Part shown: piece by piece, positions 36,540-51,869 of the stretch | Layout: every line of letters starts with the position of its first letter | Position numbering within the stretch: the stretch's first letter is position 1 | Origin: Litoditis marina | Taxonomy: Eukaryota > Nematoda > Chromadorea > Rhabditida > Rhabditidae | Assembly (NCBI GenBank): GCA_964036275.1 | Contig: OZ038436.1 | Span: forward strand, 3,496,214 to 3,560,213 | DNA length: 64,000 bases | Direction: 5' to 3' | Notes under the pieces: model-generated | Databases searched by the model: none | The model's input: only the letters and a program-made list of their open reading frames with translations | What the model was told of the DNA's origin: nothing | Translations under genes and position numbers: made by a program

Positions 36540-36592
36540 TTTGTATGGTGATCACCGCCTTGTAACGAAGCGAAGTGAATGAATAAATATGT
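36540..36592 (+). repeat. Short repeat resembling a LINE or SINE 3' tail, copy 2
   Basis: GTGATCACCGCCTTGTAACG, then AAGCGAAGTGAATGAATAAA, matches the copy at 990-1060 and again ends in AATAAAT. Confidence 0.4.
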
Positions 36593-36904
36593 AAATTCAG
36601 CACACCTAAACTTCTTGTAGAAGACCTAACGTCCTAACGGTAACGATCTCCACGCCAGATAGTTTGATTGTTTTCATGAATGTAAAAGTTTTTACCTAAA
36701 CTTCACGTTAATTCTAAATGTGTTTCTTTGCGCTCTGAATCTTGGTCCTTCCTCGTTCAAAAAGCACGTGAAACAAGAAGTTGGGAGAACACCATGTGAT
36801 ACATTAGTTCATGTATGTATGTGTCGAATAAATATTGTATTGTAAAAGTTTTCATGAATAATTAACGAACAATCGCTGCTTTCACATCCCGGTGCGTTGA
36901 TCCC

Positions 36905-37105
36905 ATTTTGCGTCTCTCGTTGTGTTCACTGTTTCGCAAGTATCAGGGTGAAATTTAATAGCAAACTATCAAAGTATACTGTTCGTCAGTTGCACAGTCA
37001 CGTGAAACATGTTGAATACAGCATAACTTGGAACGTGCAATGACAAAGTGCACGATGTCTCATTGGAATGTAAGCTTCACGTGACTATTCGCTTTACTTC
37101 TAGTA
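36905..37105 (+). repeat. CTGCGTCTC relic followed by a CACGTG-family repeat
   Basis: TTTGCGTCTCTCGTTGTG at 36,908 is a remnant of the palindromic MITE family. AGTATACTG at about 36,973 then opens a good copy of the CACGTG family: CACAGTCACGTGAAACATG, ACGTGCAATGACAAAGTGCA, CACGTGACTATTCG, and TTCTAGTATA at the far end. TATACT and AGTATA at the two ends suggest short inverted termini. Confidence 0.6.
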
Positions 37106-37475
37106 TATGAGAATTGCGAAACGCATATTTGAAGTCTGAAACGATGTGATCAAAAACTAATCTGCGGGCGATTTTAAGGACGTGCACTGCCAGTCGCACG
37201 AATATTCACGCGGGATCATCGATTTATTAAATTTGGAGAAAGACTATGAAATTGAAATGTTTCACTTTAGTTTTTACTTCATGTTCATGTATTCGGCAAA
37301 CATTGATTGACACGCGCGAGATTTCATTTAATGTTGATGTTCTTTTGTTTAACCGTCATTGTTTCTATTTCATATTTTGTATATTACATGCTTGCAGCTA
37401 AATTAAAAAATCAATGTAGACTAGTTGTGCTGAACATGTGAACAGCTTTTGTTTCAAGCATTTCTTCTTTTCAGG

Positions 37476-37720
37476 TACAGCGTACAGTACAAAGTTCAAT
37501 ATTACAGATCACTGATGTGTCTCGTGAGCTTCCTGCCGAACCAAAAAAGTACTCAGTGAGTTCTGAGTTTGTCAAACATAGGAATTTGGTCCCCCCGGAT
37601 AGATCCATTTTTCAATTGCAGTTCAAAGGACCGTTGACACGAGATTGGTCCACATTATCGTCTTTCTTTAAAACGTATAATTTTAGTGTTTTTTTTTCGT
37701 ATCCAGCCACATTCAACTAA
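37476..37720 (+). CDS. Possible exon, unrecognised, 81 codons
   Basis: After the acceptor TTCTTTTCAG a frame stays open for 81 codons to a TAA. It contains LQITDVSRELPAEPKKY and, after a possible donor TACTCA-GTGAGT, continues into a stretch that shares sequence with 4,721-4,789. No domain is recognisable, and no partner exon was found upstream. It may be a relic exon. Confidence 0.25.
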
Positions 37721-37784
37721 GTGTGTGAGAAATATTCAAAAGTACGAGTGAACGACTGAATGTGTTTGCCAAAACTACTACGTT

Positions 37785-38640
37785 TTAATTGTGCAATACT
37801 GCAAAAGTGCACATTATATAATGAGCGCGTAACACAGTAAAGTACACTCTTCATCTTATTTTTATCTTATATGTCTCCATTTTCTCGTAATTGGAGTGCC
37901 ACATCCACCATTGTGGAAAGACACGTGTTCAATCGCTAATAAACATTCTGTTCTACTATCCGAGATATGCATTCAGTGAAGTTTTATAAACAAAGTTTGC
38001 GACCCCACAGTTTTTTTCAGTCATGCAAACATGACGAGTGGGATTTCCCCTAACTGCATAAGCCGACAGTCGAAGGGTAAGTTTAACTTTGACTTTTGTA
38101 AGATAGTCGCGATGTTCACGTATCAGGAAAATTGTTTTGTAACATTACAGTGCTTTATGTTATAAATCTCACTCAAGACAATTGTGTTTTGCGAACTACT
38201 AGCTGCACGTTGTACCATGTTGGGTTCTTCCGTGTTGGAATGTTTCATCCACTCATTATCAATAGATTGACACAGCTGTTGTAATTGGACAGGAACATTT
38301 ATACCAATCATAGTTGATACTAATCCACGAAGAAAATAAATGAAAATCTTTTTTTCTGCAAGTTTGCTTCAAATAAAGCAAATTGAAAACAAATTTTAAT
38401 TGTTTTCCATCGACACTTGTACCATAACTATTGAACTATTACTTGGAAATAGATGAACGAGACGCGATATGAGGTATAGAACTTTATAGAATAGAACAGA
38501 ATGTTTATTAGCGATTGAACACGTGTCTTTCTACAATGGTATATCTGGCACTCCAATTCCGAGAAAATGGAGACATATGAGATAAAAATATAATGTAGAA
38601 TAAAGTTTACTCTGCAGTATTGCACAATTGAAACGACGAT
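37785..38640. mobile_element. Inverted-repeat element carrying a decayed KH-gene exon
   Basis: About 190 bp at 37,785-37,975 (AATTGTGCAATACTGCA ... ATATGTCTCCATTTTCTCG ... AGACACGTGTTCAATCGCTA) is repeated in reverse complement at about 38,480-38,640. Between the arms, 38,021-38,077 has acceptor TTTTTTTCAG and donor GGGTAAGT around a sequence resembling the Ser/Asn linker exon of the KH genes (shared ACGAGTGG and CAGTCGAAGG). Single-arm relatives lie near 34,090-34,140 and 42,115-42,240. Confidence 0.6.
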
Positions 38641-38728
38641 TTATTAAAGGGGTTTGAAGACTACGAGAACGTTCATTCTACGTTTGGTAAGAGTACGTAC
38701 GCTAGAAGATCTCGGCCTCTTGATCCCA

Positions 38729-38823
38729 TCCTGCGTCTCCTCAAACACACGCTGTTTCTCTGCTCTCACAACCCGCCGGAATACGGGTGGCGCGATATAG
38801 TAGGGCAGACCGAGAGACGAGAG
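38729..38823. mobile_element. CTGCGTCTC palindromic MITE
   Basis: CCTGCGTCTCCTCAAACACA, GCTGTTTCTCTGCTCTCAC, then GATATAGTAGGGC and CGAGAGACGAGAGGATGGGA. The outer CCCATCCT and AGGATGGGA are inverted. Confidence 0.65.
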
Positions 38824-38877
38824 GATGGGAAGATCAACTCACATCATTGATTTTTATGTAGTAATCCCATCGTCAAT

Positions 38878-38938
38878 CGCAAACACTTATTTACATTATT
38901 AATTGCAAATATTTATTTACATTATTAATTGCACATCA
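38878..38938. repeat. AATTGCAAATATTTATTTAC tandem pair
   Basis: A unit of about 28 bp containing ATTTACATTATTAATTGCA occurs twice in succession with few changes. Confidence 0.7.
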
Positions 38939-39104
38939 TTATTCTTCAATCGCATTGCGTGGGACGCGGAGAAGCGAAACGGCTGCACACGGTTTCCAAT
39001 AAATAATGTTCCGCACTTCTTTCTCTTTTTCCGTCAATCAATACCCATGGAACCTGCAACAATTTGTATTTTGGAAGTAAATTTAATAGTCAATTCTGAT
39101 GACA

Positions 39105-39195
39105 AATAGTGTATTTTGTCATACACGTTTCCAAGTTCTGATGTGTTTAACATGTTTCACGTGACTGGGCAATTGACTAACAGTATCGATGATTC
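39105..39195 (-). repeat. Dispersed CACGTG-repeat family copy
   Basis: GATGTGTTTAACATGTTTCA followed by CGTGACTGGGCAATTGACTA is the reverse complement of the 36,975 copy, and it keeps the CTAACAGTAT end. Confidence 0.6.
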
Positions 39196-39426
39196 AAATG
39201 ATTCAGCGAAATACCAGTAAAGTATGAATATATGACAAAAGCACTCGGAATAAATGAAATACGAATACATGTATACATGCATAATAAAATGTGTGCTGTT
39301 TGCGAAATAAACCTATTACGGTAGTATAACCAAAACCAGCTGAATTTCAATTATAACGTGTTTTACAATGTAATGTGTACGAAGCCCACATTGCTTTTTT
39401 AAACATAGAACTCTGTGGTACTTTGT

Positions 39427-42081
39427 TTAATTTTTAAAAGCAGAACAAATACCCTTATCGTTAATACAATCATTAATACCCTTTTCGGTAATACATAAAT
39501 GCAAGATATCTGTGTACTTTGTAGTTGGCTCACCCAATACAAGTCGGGTACTTTCTGGTATTGGATTTGACCATGTTGTGCCATCAAGCGTCTTCCCAAT
39601 GCACTTGTGGAACAGCGGAACATACTGAAAATAGTTTTTTGGTTGAATACATAATTAACCATAGTTTCACCATTCCCTATGGCACAAATTCGCAGCGTAC
39701 AAATCGTTTTCACCAAATTCTAAAAATGTCCAGTTTTCTCAAATAACTTGTCTTTTATCTGTAAAGCATAAACTGTTTTGCATTTTTTGAAGGAAAATGA
39801 GAAATTCGCCACTGACAAGTCCACATCAAGTAGGCTACTGGCCGGCTCGACCGACAAACATTCGTTCACGGCTTCCGTCAATGATCCTCTGTGCTGAATA
39901 CAGCTGACTGAAATAAACAAATTTTTTGAAAATGTTCTGGATAAATTATCCCTATCTAAACTGTAATTCTATTCATAACATATTTCTTCTTCTTAAAATG
40001 AATGTTATAGTTTTATTCAAAATTCCACTTCTAGGGGCAAAGTGTAATGTAACTATTGACACAGCAACCGAACGATTTTGAAAGGAAACGCAACATCTCG
40101 CAACATTCAGGTACAGTTGTACATGTTATCATAATGAACATATTGGATACCAGCAGTGTTGTGCTGAACAATCTGACTTCCTAACACCGGTTGCATGTTT
40201 CACCCATAGATTATATCATGAAACTGCAAGTTCATACAATGTTTTGACGAATAAGAGACTAAGTTAGATACAGCGTTTAGCTTTTGAATGTGTATCAAAA
40301 TAGTTGATCTTTCTATCATTCTCTATAAATTTTTGAAGGCTGAGCACTCTGTTCAGCTAGTTCACTCAAATGTTTCACTGTTTTTGACGTACCGATTTCC
40401 ATGTGCTCATTCATATCAGGCAGGGCCGAGATGACGCAACTCTGCAGTCGATTCAGTTCACATTCCAGTTCACCATGTTGGCAGACACAGCTGAAATTAC
40501 AGACACAATGATCAGGGTTTGATTGATTGGCAGCTGAGTTCTATTTGCATCACGTAACTAAATGCAGTTAATCAAGCCTAATGGTGTCCCAAAGTTTAAT
40601 TCGTTTGTTTTTCATGCGTTCTGACTTTAAAAAGAAAAATATAGAAAAATCTTTGTACTGTTTGTAGAGTAAAGCGCGCCAGTCGTTATCGTTATCCAAG
40701 AATGCTGAGGTGTTTCCGAAGACAGTGGTGCCACTCACCTGTACATCCAACTACAACTATCAGACTACAATTTCAACAAGCCCATGCATCTATAGTTGTA
40801 GTTTGCATTCGTACGTTCAACTGAGCTCTTTTTACCCACCGAACCAGTCGTTTTGAACCGAAAACAGCCCTTGACTGTATCGTGAAATAAAATTTTTCAG
40901 CACTACCCGGTTCGGAGTTCGATCCCCACATTATTTCAGTTGTTCTTGAAGAAGGAGTTAAATGCGAAGATCAAACTACAGAACCGACTTTTCCCTCCAA
41001 AGTTACAGTTCAAAATCTTGTTTTTAACCTGGTTCTTTCCGAAAACGGACCTGTAATCGTCTTGAACCGAGGTGCACTTGGTCGAGCGAGTTACCCCGAA
41101 CGGGTGATAGATAATGCGAATACGAGAGGTGGTAGAGAAACGATGGAACAACGGCATCAGCTGGTTGCGAATAAAACTGGAATTAGAATAAGAGGTTGTA
41201 GTTTGATTTGTGGCTCGATAACCGGAAAATTTATACTAACTAATCTTATAACAACGTTGTCGACAAATCATATTTTCGTGTTCTTACACAGCACAAAGTA
41301 AATATGCAGTACATTTTTGCCTTTCTTCAAGCGACAACTATATGCAATAGTCATTTATGGAAGGGCTCTGTAACTTGATGTATAACCGTAATCAATTCAA
41401 ACATTCCTCATTATCCAAAGAGAAATACGTTATTTGTTTTGAACTGTGAACAATATAAGGGCGAATTCTGCCCTTTGTTGCATTTGACTGACCGTTACAT
41501 ACACATTACAGGTAATCTCACGCCAATGTGTACAGGTAATCTCACGCCAATGTGGCATACTCGCTATGGAGGCAACGAACTAACCGTTTGGGTGGTTGGG
41601 TAATTGCGGACGAATTACGGGCAAAATCACCTTAATCTAACATCCAATCTATACAGCCAATGTACGAACCTGCTGAGGGATATCGAGTAACAACTTGGAA
41701 ACTTCACCTCAATGTTGCATCCCCGCTATATACGATTGACCGTGCGTTACCACAATTCTAGACGCACGGCCGACAAGATCAGCCCAATGCTGCATCCCGG
41801 CTACAACCTCATATAACTCTAACAGTTTGGGTGGTATGGAAGTTACAGACGTAATATCAGCAGTATCACCCCAATGTTACATCCCCACTATTAAACACTG
41901 ACCGTGTGGTATCGGGGCATCGCGCCTCTCCAAACACCTCAACCTCGACCACGTTTCCACGTTTTGTGTCGTAAATTGAGTTGTCGTCCGAACTGAACAG
42001 AACATTGGAGAAGTTGCCGACGAGCGCTGGCGACGCAGCCACCAATGGAGAAAGTGACAGAAGTAGTAGGGAAATTCTCAT
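39427..42081 (-). pseudogene. GILT-family (gamma-interferon-inducible lysosomal thiol reductase-like) gene with one in-frame stop
   Basis: Five minus-strand exons with agreeing phases: 41,903-42,081 (signal peptide MRISLLLLSLSPLVAASP, then VEVFGEARCPDTT), 41,051-41,176 (RNQLMP, IIYHPFG), 40,393-40,490 (CQHGELECELNRLQSCVI), 39,714-39,907 (VSCIQHRG ... KKC), 39,427-39,624 (YVPLF, LHLC, NDC). The order 'E-CPD / YHPFG / CQHG-EC--N--Q-CVI / YVP / C-----C' is that of secreted or lysosomal GILT thiol reductases, which reduce disulfides in endocytosed proteins. In place of the CxxC active site this copy has CPDT. Exon 4 stays in phase with exon 5 only if its TAG at 39,720 is read through, so the gene is probably a pseudogene or makes a protein of about 196 residues. 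The start follows TTTCCAGA, a plausible spliced-leader site. Introns hold several repeats. Confidence 0.8.
41505..41890. repeat. Degenerate repeats within GILT intron 1
   Basis: CAGGTAATCTCACGCCAATGT is duplicated in tandem at 41,510-41,552. CCAATGTTGCATCCCCGCTA-like blocks recur near 41,546, 41,711, 41,788 and 41,872, and GTTTGGGTGGT occurs twice, giving an irregular minisatellite. Confidence 0.55.
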
Positions 42082-42090
42082 TCTGGAAAT
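42082..42090 (-). promoter_or_regulatory. Probable trans-splice (SL) acceptor before the GILT start codon
   Basis: On the minus strand the sequence GATATTTCCAG lies one base before the ATG. Nematode mRNAs often receive a spliced leader at such a site close to the start. An ordinary intron acceptor after an unseen non-coding exon is the alternative. Confidence 0.45.
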
Positions 42091-42114
42091 ATCAAAATAA
42101 TATAGAAAAATATA

Positions 42115-42755
42115 TATGTATACGCGATTCAACACGTGACATCTTTCCACATTGTTAAGTGTGGCACTCCAATTTCAGGAGATTGGAGAGTTATGGGAAA
42201 TATAAAAATATGGAAGTTAAATGACAGTAGTGTAACTATCATTCTGAGAACACTCAACTTTCAAACAATATAAGATCTGAGGCCCAAAATTTTACATTTA
42301 ATCTGAATGAATGAAGTTTCCACAACTGAAAAATCCATGGAAAACCGACAAATGAGAACGATGATACTTGGATAATATGTTCCTTTCGGGAAATTTCCGG
42401 GATATTTCCTATAAGTAGGTTGTCTTCCTAGAACACTCTTTTCCTCCAACTCGCAGAGCCCTTTTGACGCCAACAACACCTTCACACAACACTCAGTGCG
42501 GGAGAAAAATAAAGCTTCTATTGTATTATATTGCATTGAGGGCGGTCCAATTTTTGGAGAGTTAGGGAAAATGAAAAAAATATGGAAGTAAAATGACAGT
42601 AGTGCAACTATCATTCAAAGAACATTCAACTCTCAAACCATATAAGATCTCTCTCTCAAGAGCCCTTTTGACGCCAACAACACCTTCACACAACACTCAG
42701 TGCGGGAGAAAAATAAAGCTTCTATTGTATTATATTGCATTGAGGGCGGTCCAAA
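42115..42755. repeat. Direct duplication of about 200 bp upstream of the GILT gene
   Basis: AGAGCCCTTTTGACGCCAAC and about 75 following bases (to GAGGGCGGTCCAA) occur at about 42,456 and again at about 42,659, identical by eye. The AAATGACAGTAGTG and CATATAAGATCT blocks before them are also doubled. A diverged relative (GCGCTTTTGACGTCAACAAC) lies at 59,194. Confidence 0.75.
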
Positions 42756-42759
42756 CTTG

Positions 42760-47350
<4,591 letters not shown>

Positions 47351-47362
47351 GTTATATTGTGT

Positions 47363-47364
<2 letters not shown>

Positions 47365-47394
<30 letters not shown>

Positions 47395-47399
47395 TGAAG

Positions 47400-47443
<44 letters not shown>

Positions 47444-47470
47444 AGAGCGAGAGAAAGAAAGAGATAGGAA
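47365..47470. repeat. GA microsatellite with GATGAAGAGC interruptions
   Basis: Two (GA)n runs are separated by the repeated unit GATGAAGAGCGAGAGA. A CT-rich tract with similar composition is at 48,465-48,550. Confidence 0.85.
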
Positions 47471-48684
47471 AATCGACAGAGAGAAAAGTTTATGGAAATA
47501 AATAGAAGGTAGAAAAAATTAACACATTGAGCGAGAATTGTTGATCGAAGAAAATGTCTGAAAGAACTCAAAAATAGAAAACTGGGTATACTCGTTTTAG
47601 ACCACAAGTGCTAGACAGGAACAACATAGAAACATGGCGAAACTCGGGAAATTTCTCGGCAGTGAAAACGTGAGAAACGTGAAAAGTATGCTGAATTGAA
47701 CTCTAACTTTCGAGATACTTGTTAAACTGACAACTACTTGCAACTTATATTATCGACTAATGTAATGTAATGTTCAAAATGGAAAAAAAAGTCAGTTTTT
47801 GTCAAAAAAAAGTCTGAGTCGGCATTAGAAATTGTTTCGATGTAAATATCTAAGGTTGGATAGAAAATGGTGGTAATTTTTATTAAAAAAAGTAGTTTCA
47901 ACTTTCAATTACAGAATAGGTGTAACTTTGAATTAATCGTTGACAGAAACATCAGTCTGACTGTCTGCTATCCTTTAACCTTGTAACACATTTTGAGAGA
48001 AACAAACATCAAAAAACATAGTCTGTTTCATTCATATTGAGACTCTTACAGTATTTGAAAAAAACGTTATGTTTCAAAGTATTTCGACAAAGTTTAACTT
48101 CGTACTAGACAGCAAATGTACCACAATATACTGTATCTTACTCATTACTGAAGTGTCAGTAAAAATAATGTAAAAAAAGACGATTATGTCGTCCAACGAG
48201 ATTGCTTCACATAAACGTCCTACTCTAACTATTTTTGTAGCATCCGAAATACAGAGACCACATACAGATTACTAATCTACTTGATTGTATTACATAAGAA
48301 GAATAGGAGATCAATAATAAGAACAGCTAGTTGTAGTAGGTTGTGTACTTGAATATACGTGGATGCACTAACGCGGATCAGATCAGATCTGGGTGGAGAT
48401 TAGGTTTCAAAGGACTGATGCCGCAGGTCAAGATAACTCATTAAAGTGAGCAATATATATTTTCTCTCTCTCTTTCTCTTTCTCTCTATCCTTCTCTCTG
48501 TCTTTCTCGCGCTCTTTCATCTCTTTCCCTTCAATCTTTCTTTCTCTCTAATATTCTGAAGAAAAAACGGTCGAAGCGTTTCAACTTCCTAACCAGAAAA
48601 CTATGTGCGTTTTGCATTTGATGTGACATACGAATGATTGCAATAATTGAAGGAAATATCGGAAAAAATCAGACTCCAGGCAGT

Positions 48685-49860
48685 ACCATCAGACTTAAAC
48701 TGTTGATGAAACACTCGTTCACTCTAATTGCGTTATGGTAGGCGCAGCAGTAAGAACACAACTCCTGTACGTTTTTCAACGTTTGGCACCACCTTTTGAT
48801 TGTACAGAAGGTTGAAGTTGAAATCAAAGTTGTAAACACAATAATACAGTTATACACTTTCTTTTTTGAACTTAATTCATATATTGCACTAATATTCCCC
48901 ACTAAACTATTGGGAAATGCTGTACTTGTTGAACTTAAAAATTATCATCTCGAGAAGTGTTTGTCTTCAACAACCTATACAAACACTTAAGCTTGAACAC
49001 TACCCCAACAAAGTAACTTTTTCAAACTACAAAACAGAAGAAAGCTGGAACTCTCATGTGATATTGAATAGAATTGTAAAAACGTTCAGATCTAACAAAT
49101 AAATTAGGAAGAATCTCAGAGAACAGCAATAAAAAGACTAGTTGCCAACTACCTCATTAAAAGCGCAGCAAAATGCTGAAACGTTACTTACCATTCATCA
49201 ACCGTAGGGCCATCAAGATTTTGTAAGTTTTTTTTTCTGCTCGTTGAAACAGTTTTGAAAAGTTTTTAGTGTTTTTGAAACTGTTTAGACTGCTCCAATA
49301 ACATACACTATAAACTGTCATTGAAATTAAACTCAACTTTATCAGAATGCATTGAATTCTCGCAAAACGGTCTATATGCATTACCATCAGACTTAAACTG
49401 TTGATGAAACACTCGTTCACTCTAATTGTACGTCGGGCGCAGCAGTGAGATCACAACTCCTGTACGTTTTTCAACGTTTGGCATCGTCTGTTTTCTTGTT
49501 CATTATGTTAAAATTCAAAGCAAAGTTGCAGAAACAATGATAAACTTATTTACTCTTCATTCCTGAAGTTACTTTATGTTATATTGCACTAATATTCCGC
49601 ACTCAACTATTGGGAAATGCTGTACTTGTTGAACTCGAAAAATATCACTTGAGAAATGTTTTACCTGAACAAGCTACACAAACCCTTGGGCTTGAACACT
49701 TTCTCAACAAAGCGACTTTTTCAAACTACAAAACGGAAGAAAGCTGGAAATCTCATGTGATATTGAATAGAGTTGTGAAAAAAGCCTAAATCTAACAAAC
49801 CATAGGCAACCCCGTCAAACTTGAACTGTTGGTGAAACATTTGTTCAATCTATATGGTTA
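48685..49860. repeat. Tandem duplication with about 696-bp spacing
   Basis: CCATCAGACTTAAACTGTTG at about 48,688 and 49,384 opens two copies of about 415 bp that share ACTCCTGTACGTTTTTCAAC, TATTGGGAAATGCTGTACTT and GAAAGCTGG. A truncated third copy starts near 49,815. A minus-strand Cys-rich frame in the first copy is interrupted by TGA in the second, so coding is not supported. Confidence 0.7.
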
Positions 49861-49899
49861 TGGCACAGTCAATTTTGCCAAAAGCCAAGTCGCGTGAAA

Positions 49900-51700
49900 T
49901 TTATTTGGATGCGTGAAATTTATTTGGAACATGATATTGTTTTGATGAATACTAAAATACTCAAATATTTAACATGAATTGGATTGGTCAATAAAAAACA
50001 CAAATCGATGTGTGCTATTCTTCTATTCTTCTGGTTATTTATACAGAATTGTGCGCAGTAGAACATGTTTATAAATTGTGTAAATCTTCTTTGTTCACTG
50101 ACAAACAAACATGATTTTCATAATTTTTTTCAATTATCATATGCACAGAACAATGAGGTCACACACATAAATAAGAACCGGAAAAACAAAGTCGTTCTTT
50201 TCAAACTGGTCATTTGTTGATATCTGTACTGAGGTCATACTTAGGATTTGTCTCCTGCCGGAACAGTGTGAAAAACGAGAGACGCAGAATGGGAACAAAA
50301 TTCATGTAAGCGTATTTTGTAATCTCAAATAGCCGGGTAAGTTATCTGAGAAAAATTCAAATAGTGAATTCTAAACTACCCACTCATTTGGTCCGATATT
50401 TACCTTGCGAATGTGTAAAACTAGCAAACCTGCGCTTAATAAGCAAAAAATAAAATAAAATAGTCGTAACCTGAATTATAATTCGTTCATTGAAATTTTG
50501 CTCAAGTAGCTTACCCGGCTATTTGAGAATCAAAGAATGATCTTGCATAGAATTAACACTTCCACACCCCATCAGTTTCACAATCTCCGTGAAAAGTGCT
50601 CTAAACTTCATTACAGATCTGAAAACTACGAAGTTACCTTTTTTCCATGCAACACTAAAATTGAAAACAGAAACAAGTGTGAAATGAACAATGTAGTGGA
50701 CGACTCAACAGTTATAATTTAGCTTACTGAGATCAAGATGGAAAAATGTTCCGAAACGCAAAAAAGATGCTCTTGTTTGCTAATACTCCAGAATTCGAAT
50801 AAAACAGGTGAAACAGTGAAGGCATTTTGAGTTTTGACGTGTTTTTTCACACATTTCACGTAATTTTACATTTAACCATCTATTCACTATGCTGAAACAC
50901 TTGGACAATTCCCAGCCTATTCCCAGCCAGCCACTTTTCTAGCGGACTCGACGGGCAGAGAGACGCAGACTATCTCCCACTGTCTGCGGCCTACTGACCT
51001 GCACGCTCTCGCTTTTGTAGCTGGGCAACTGCACGAAGTTTACACCAATAGTTCTAATGGTCTGGTGTAGTGATAGCAAGATTTGGATAGAAAACTCAAT
51101 GACCCTGTATCTAAATCGTAGCCAATTCATTCTTTTCAATCAACGCCATGGTATTTGATTGGATAACTTATGGAAGTGGCAAGTATGCAGTTTTGTTCTG
51201 TTCTGGGACGAAACTTAAATCTCGTATACCAAAAATAAATAGATTTGTAATGTGAAATTTACACTTAGATATAGAACAGAAAAGGTGGAACATTTAAAAC
51301 TTTGAAAAACTATCCAGGAAGAGTTCACGTTAAATTCGACAAGTTGTTGAGAATACATATTCAGTTGCGTTGTTTCACTCTGACGTGGAAGGTAGTTCAA
51401 CATAACCCAGATGGAAACATAAAAAAAGAAAATTCCAAGTCTGAACTGTACAAGGAAATGATTTTATACAATCCATTAAACATGAGAAGCACGGAAACTT
51501 TCAATAAAATGCAATAGATGCCGAATCTACCAGTACAACAATGATTAACTAGTAAAAGGTAGTAATGGGTTGATAAAACATTACAGAAAAATGAAATGAT
51601 CTGCAAACAACAATTTTGATAAATGCCATGAAGACTTCCCTCTCGGTTAACAAGCCGTGGTCGAGATATTTTCGAGCCTCTAGAGGGAGATACTTCAATT
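49900..51700. other. No supported gene; two MITE remnants
   Basis: The stretch contains the element at 50,323-50,528 and GAGAGACGCAGA remnants near 50,277 and 50,958. The short open frames have no domain or splice partners. Confidence 0.5.
50323..50528. mobile_element. 206-bp MITE with 19-bp perfect terminal inverted repeats
   Basis: TCTCAAATAGCCGGGTAAG at 50,323-50,341 and its exact reverse complement at 50,510-50,528 bound AT-rich non-coding sequence. Confidence 0.75.
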
Positions 51701-51717
51701 CCGCGGAGTCCTGTAAC

Positions 51718-51865
51718 ATAGTCGTCGCTCAAAGAAATTTGGCGGTATACTGTATAACTCGTTTTGAGCTGTGTACAAACACACGTATTCGTGCAGTTCG
51801 CACAGCTATGGCCATTTTTTTAGTGGTAAGAGCTCTCACAACTTTGAGTGAGATGAGAGTGTAAC
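51718..51865 (+). repeat. tRNA-derived (SINE-like) repeat, diverged copy
   Basis: ATAGTCGTCGCTCAAAGAAA, GGTATACTGTATAACTC and AGCTGTGTACAAACACA align with the copies at 4.9 and 7.2 kb, followed by TTAGTGGTAAGAGCTCTCAC in place of the box-A region. The 152-codon minus-strand frame across 51,729-52,187 overlaps it and is not taken as a gene. Confidence 0.5.
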
Positions 51866-51869
51866 ATGA

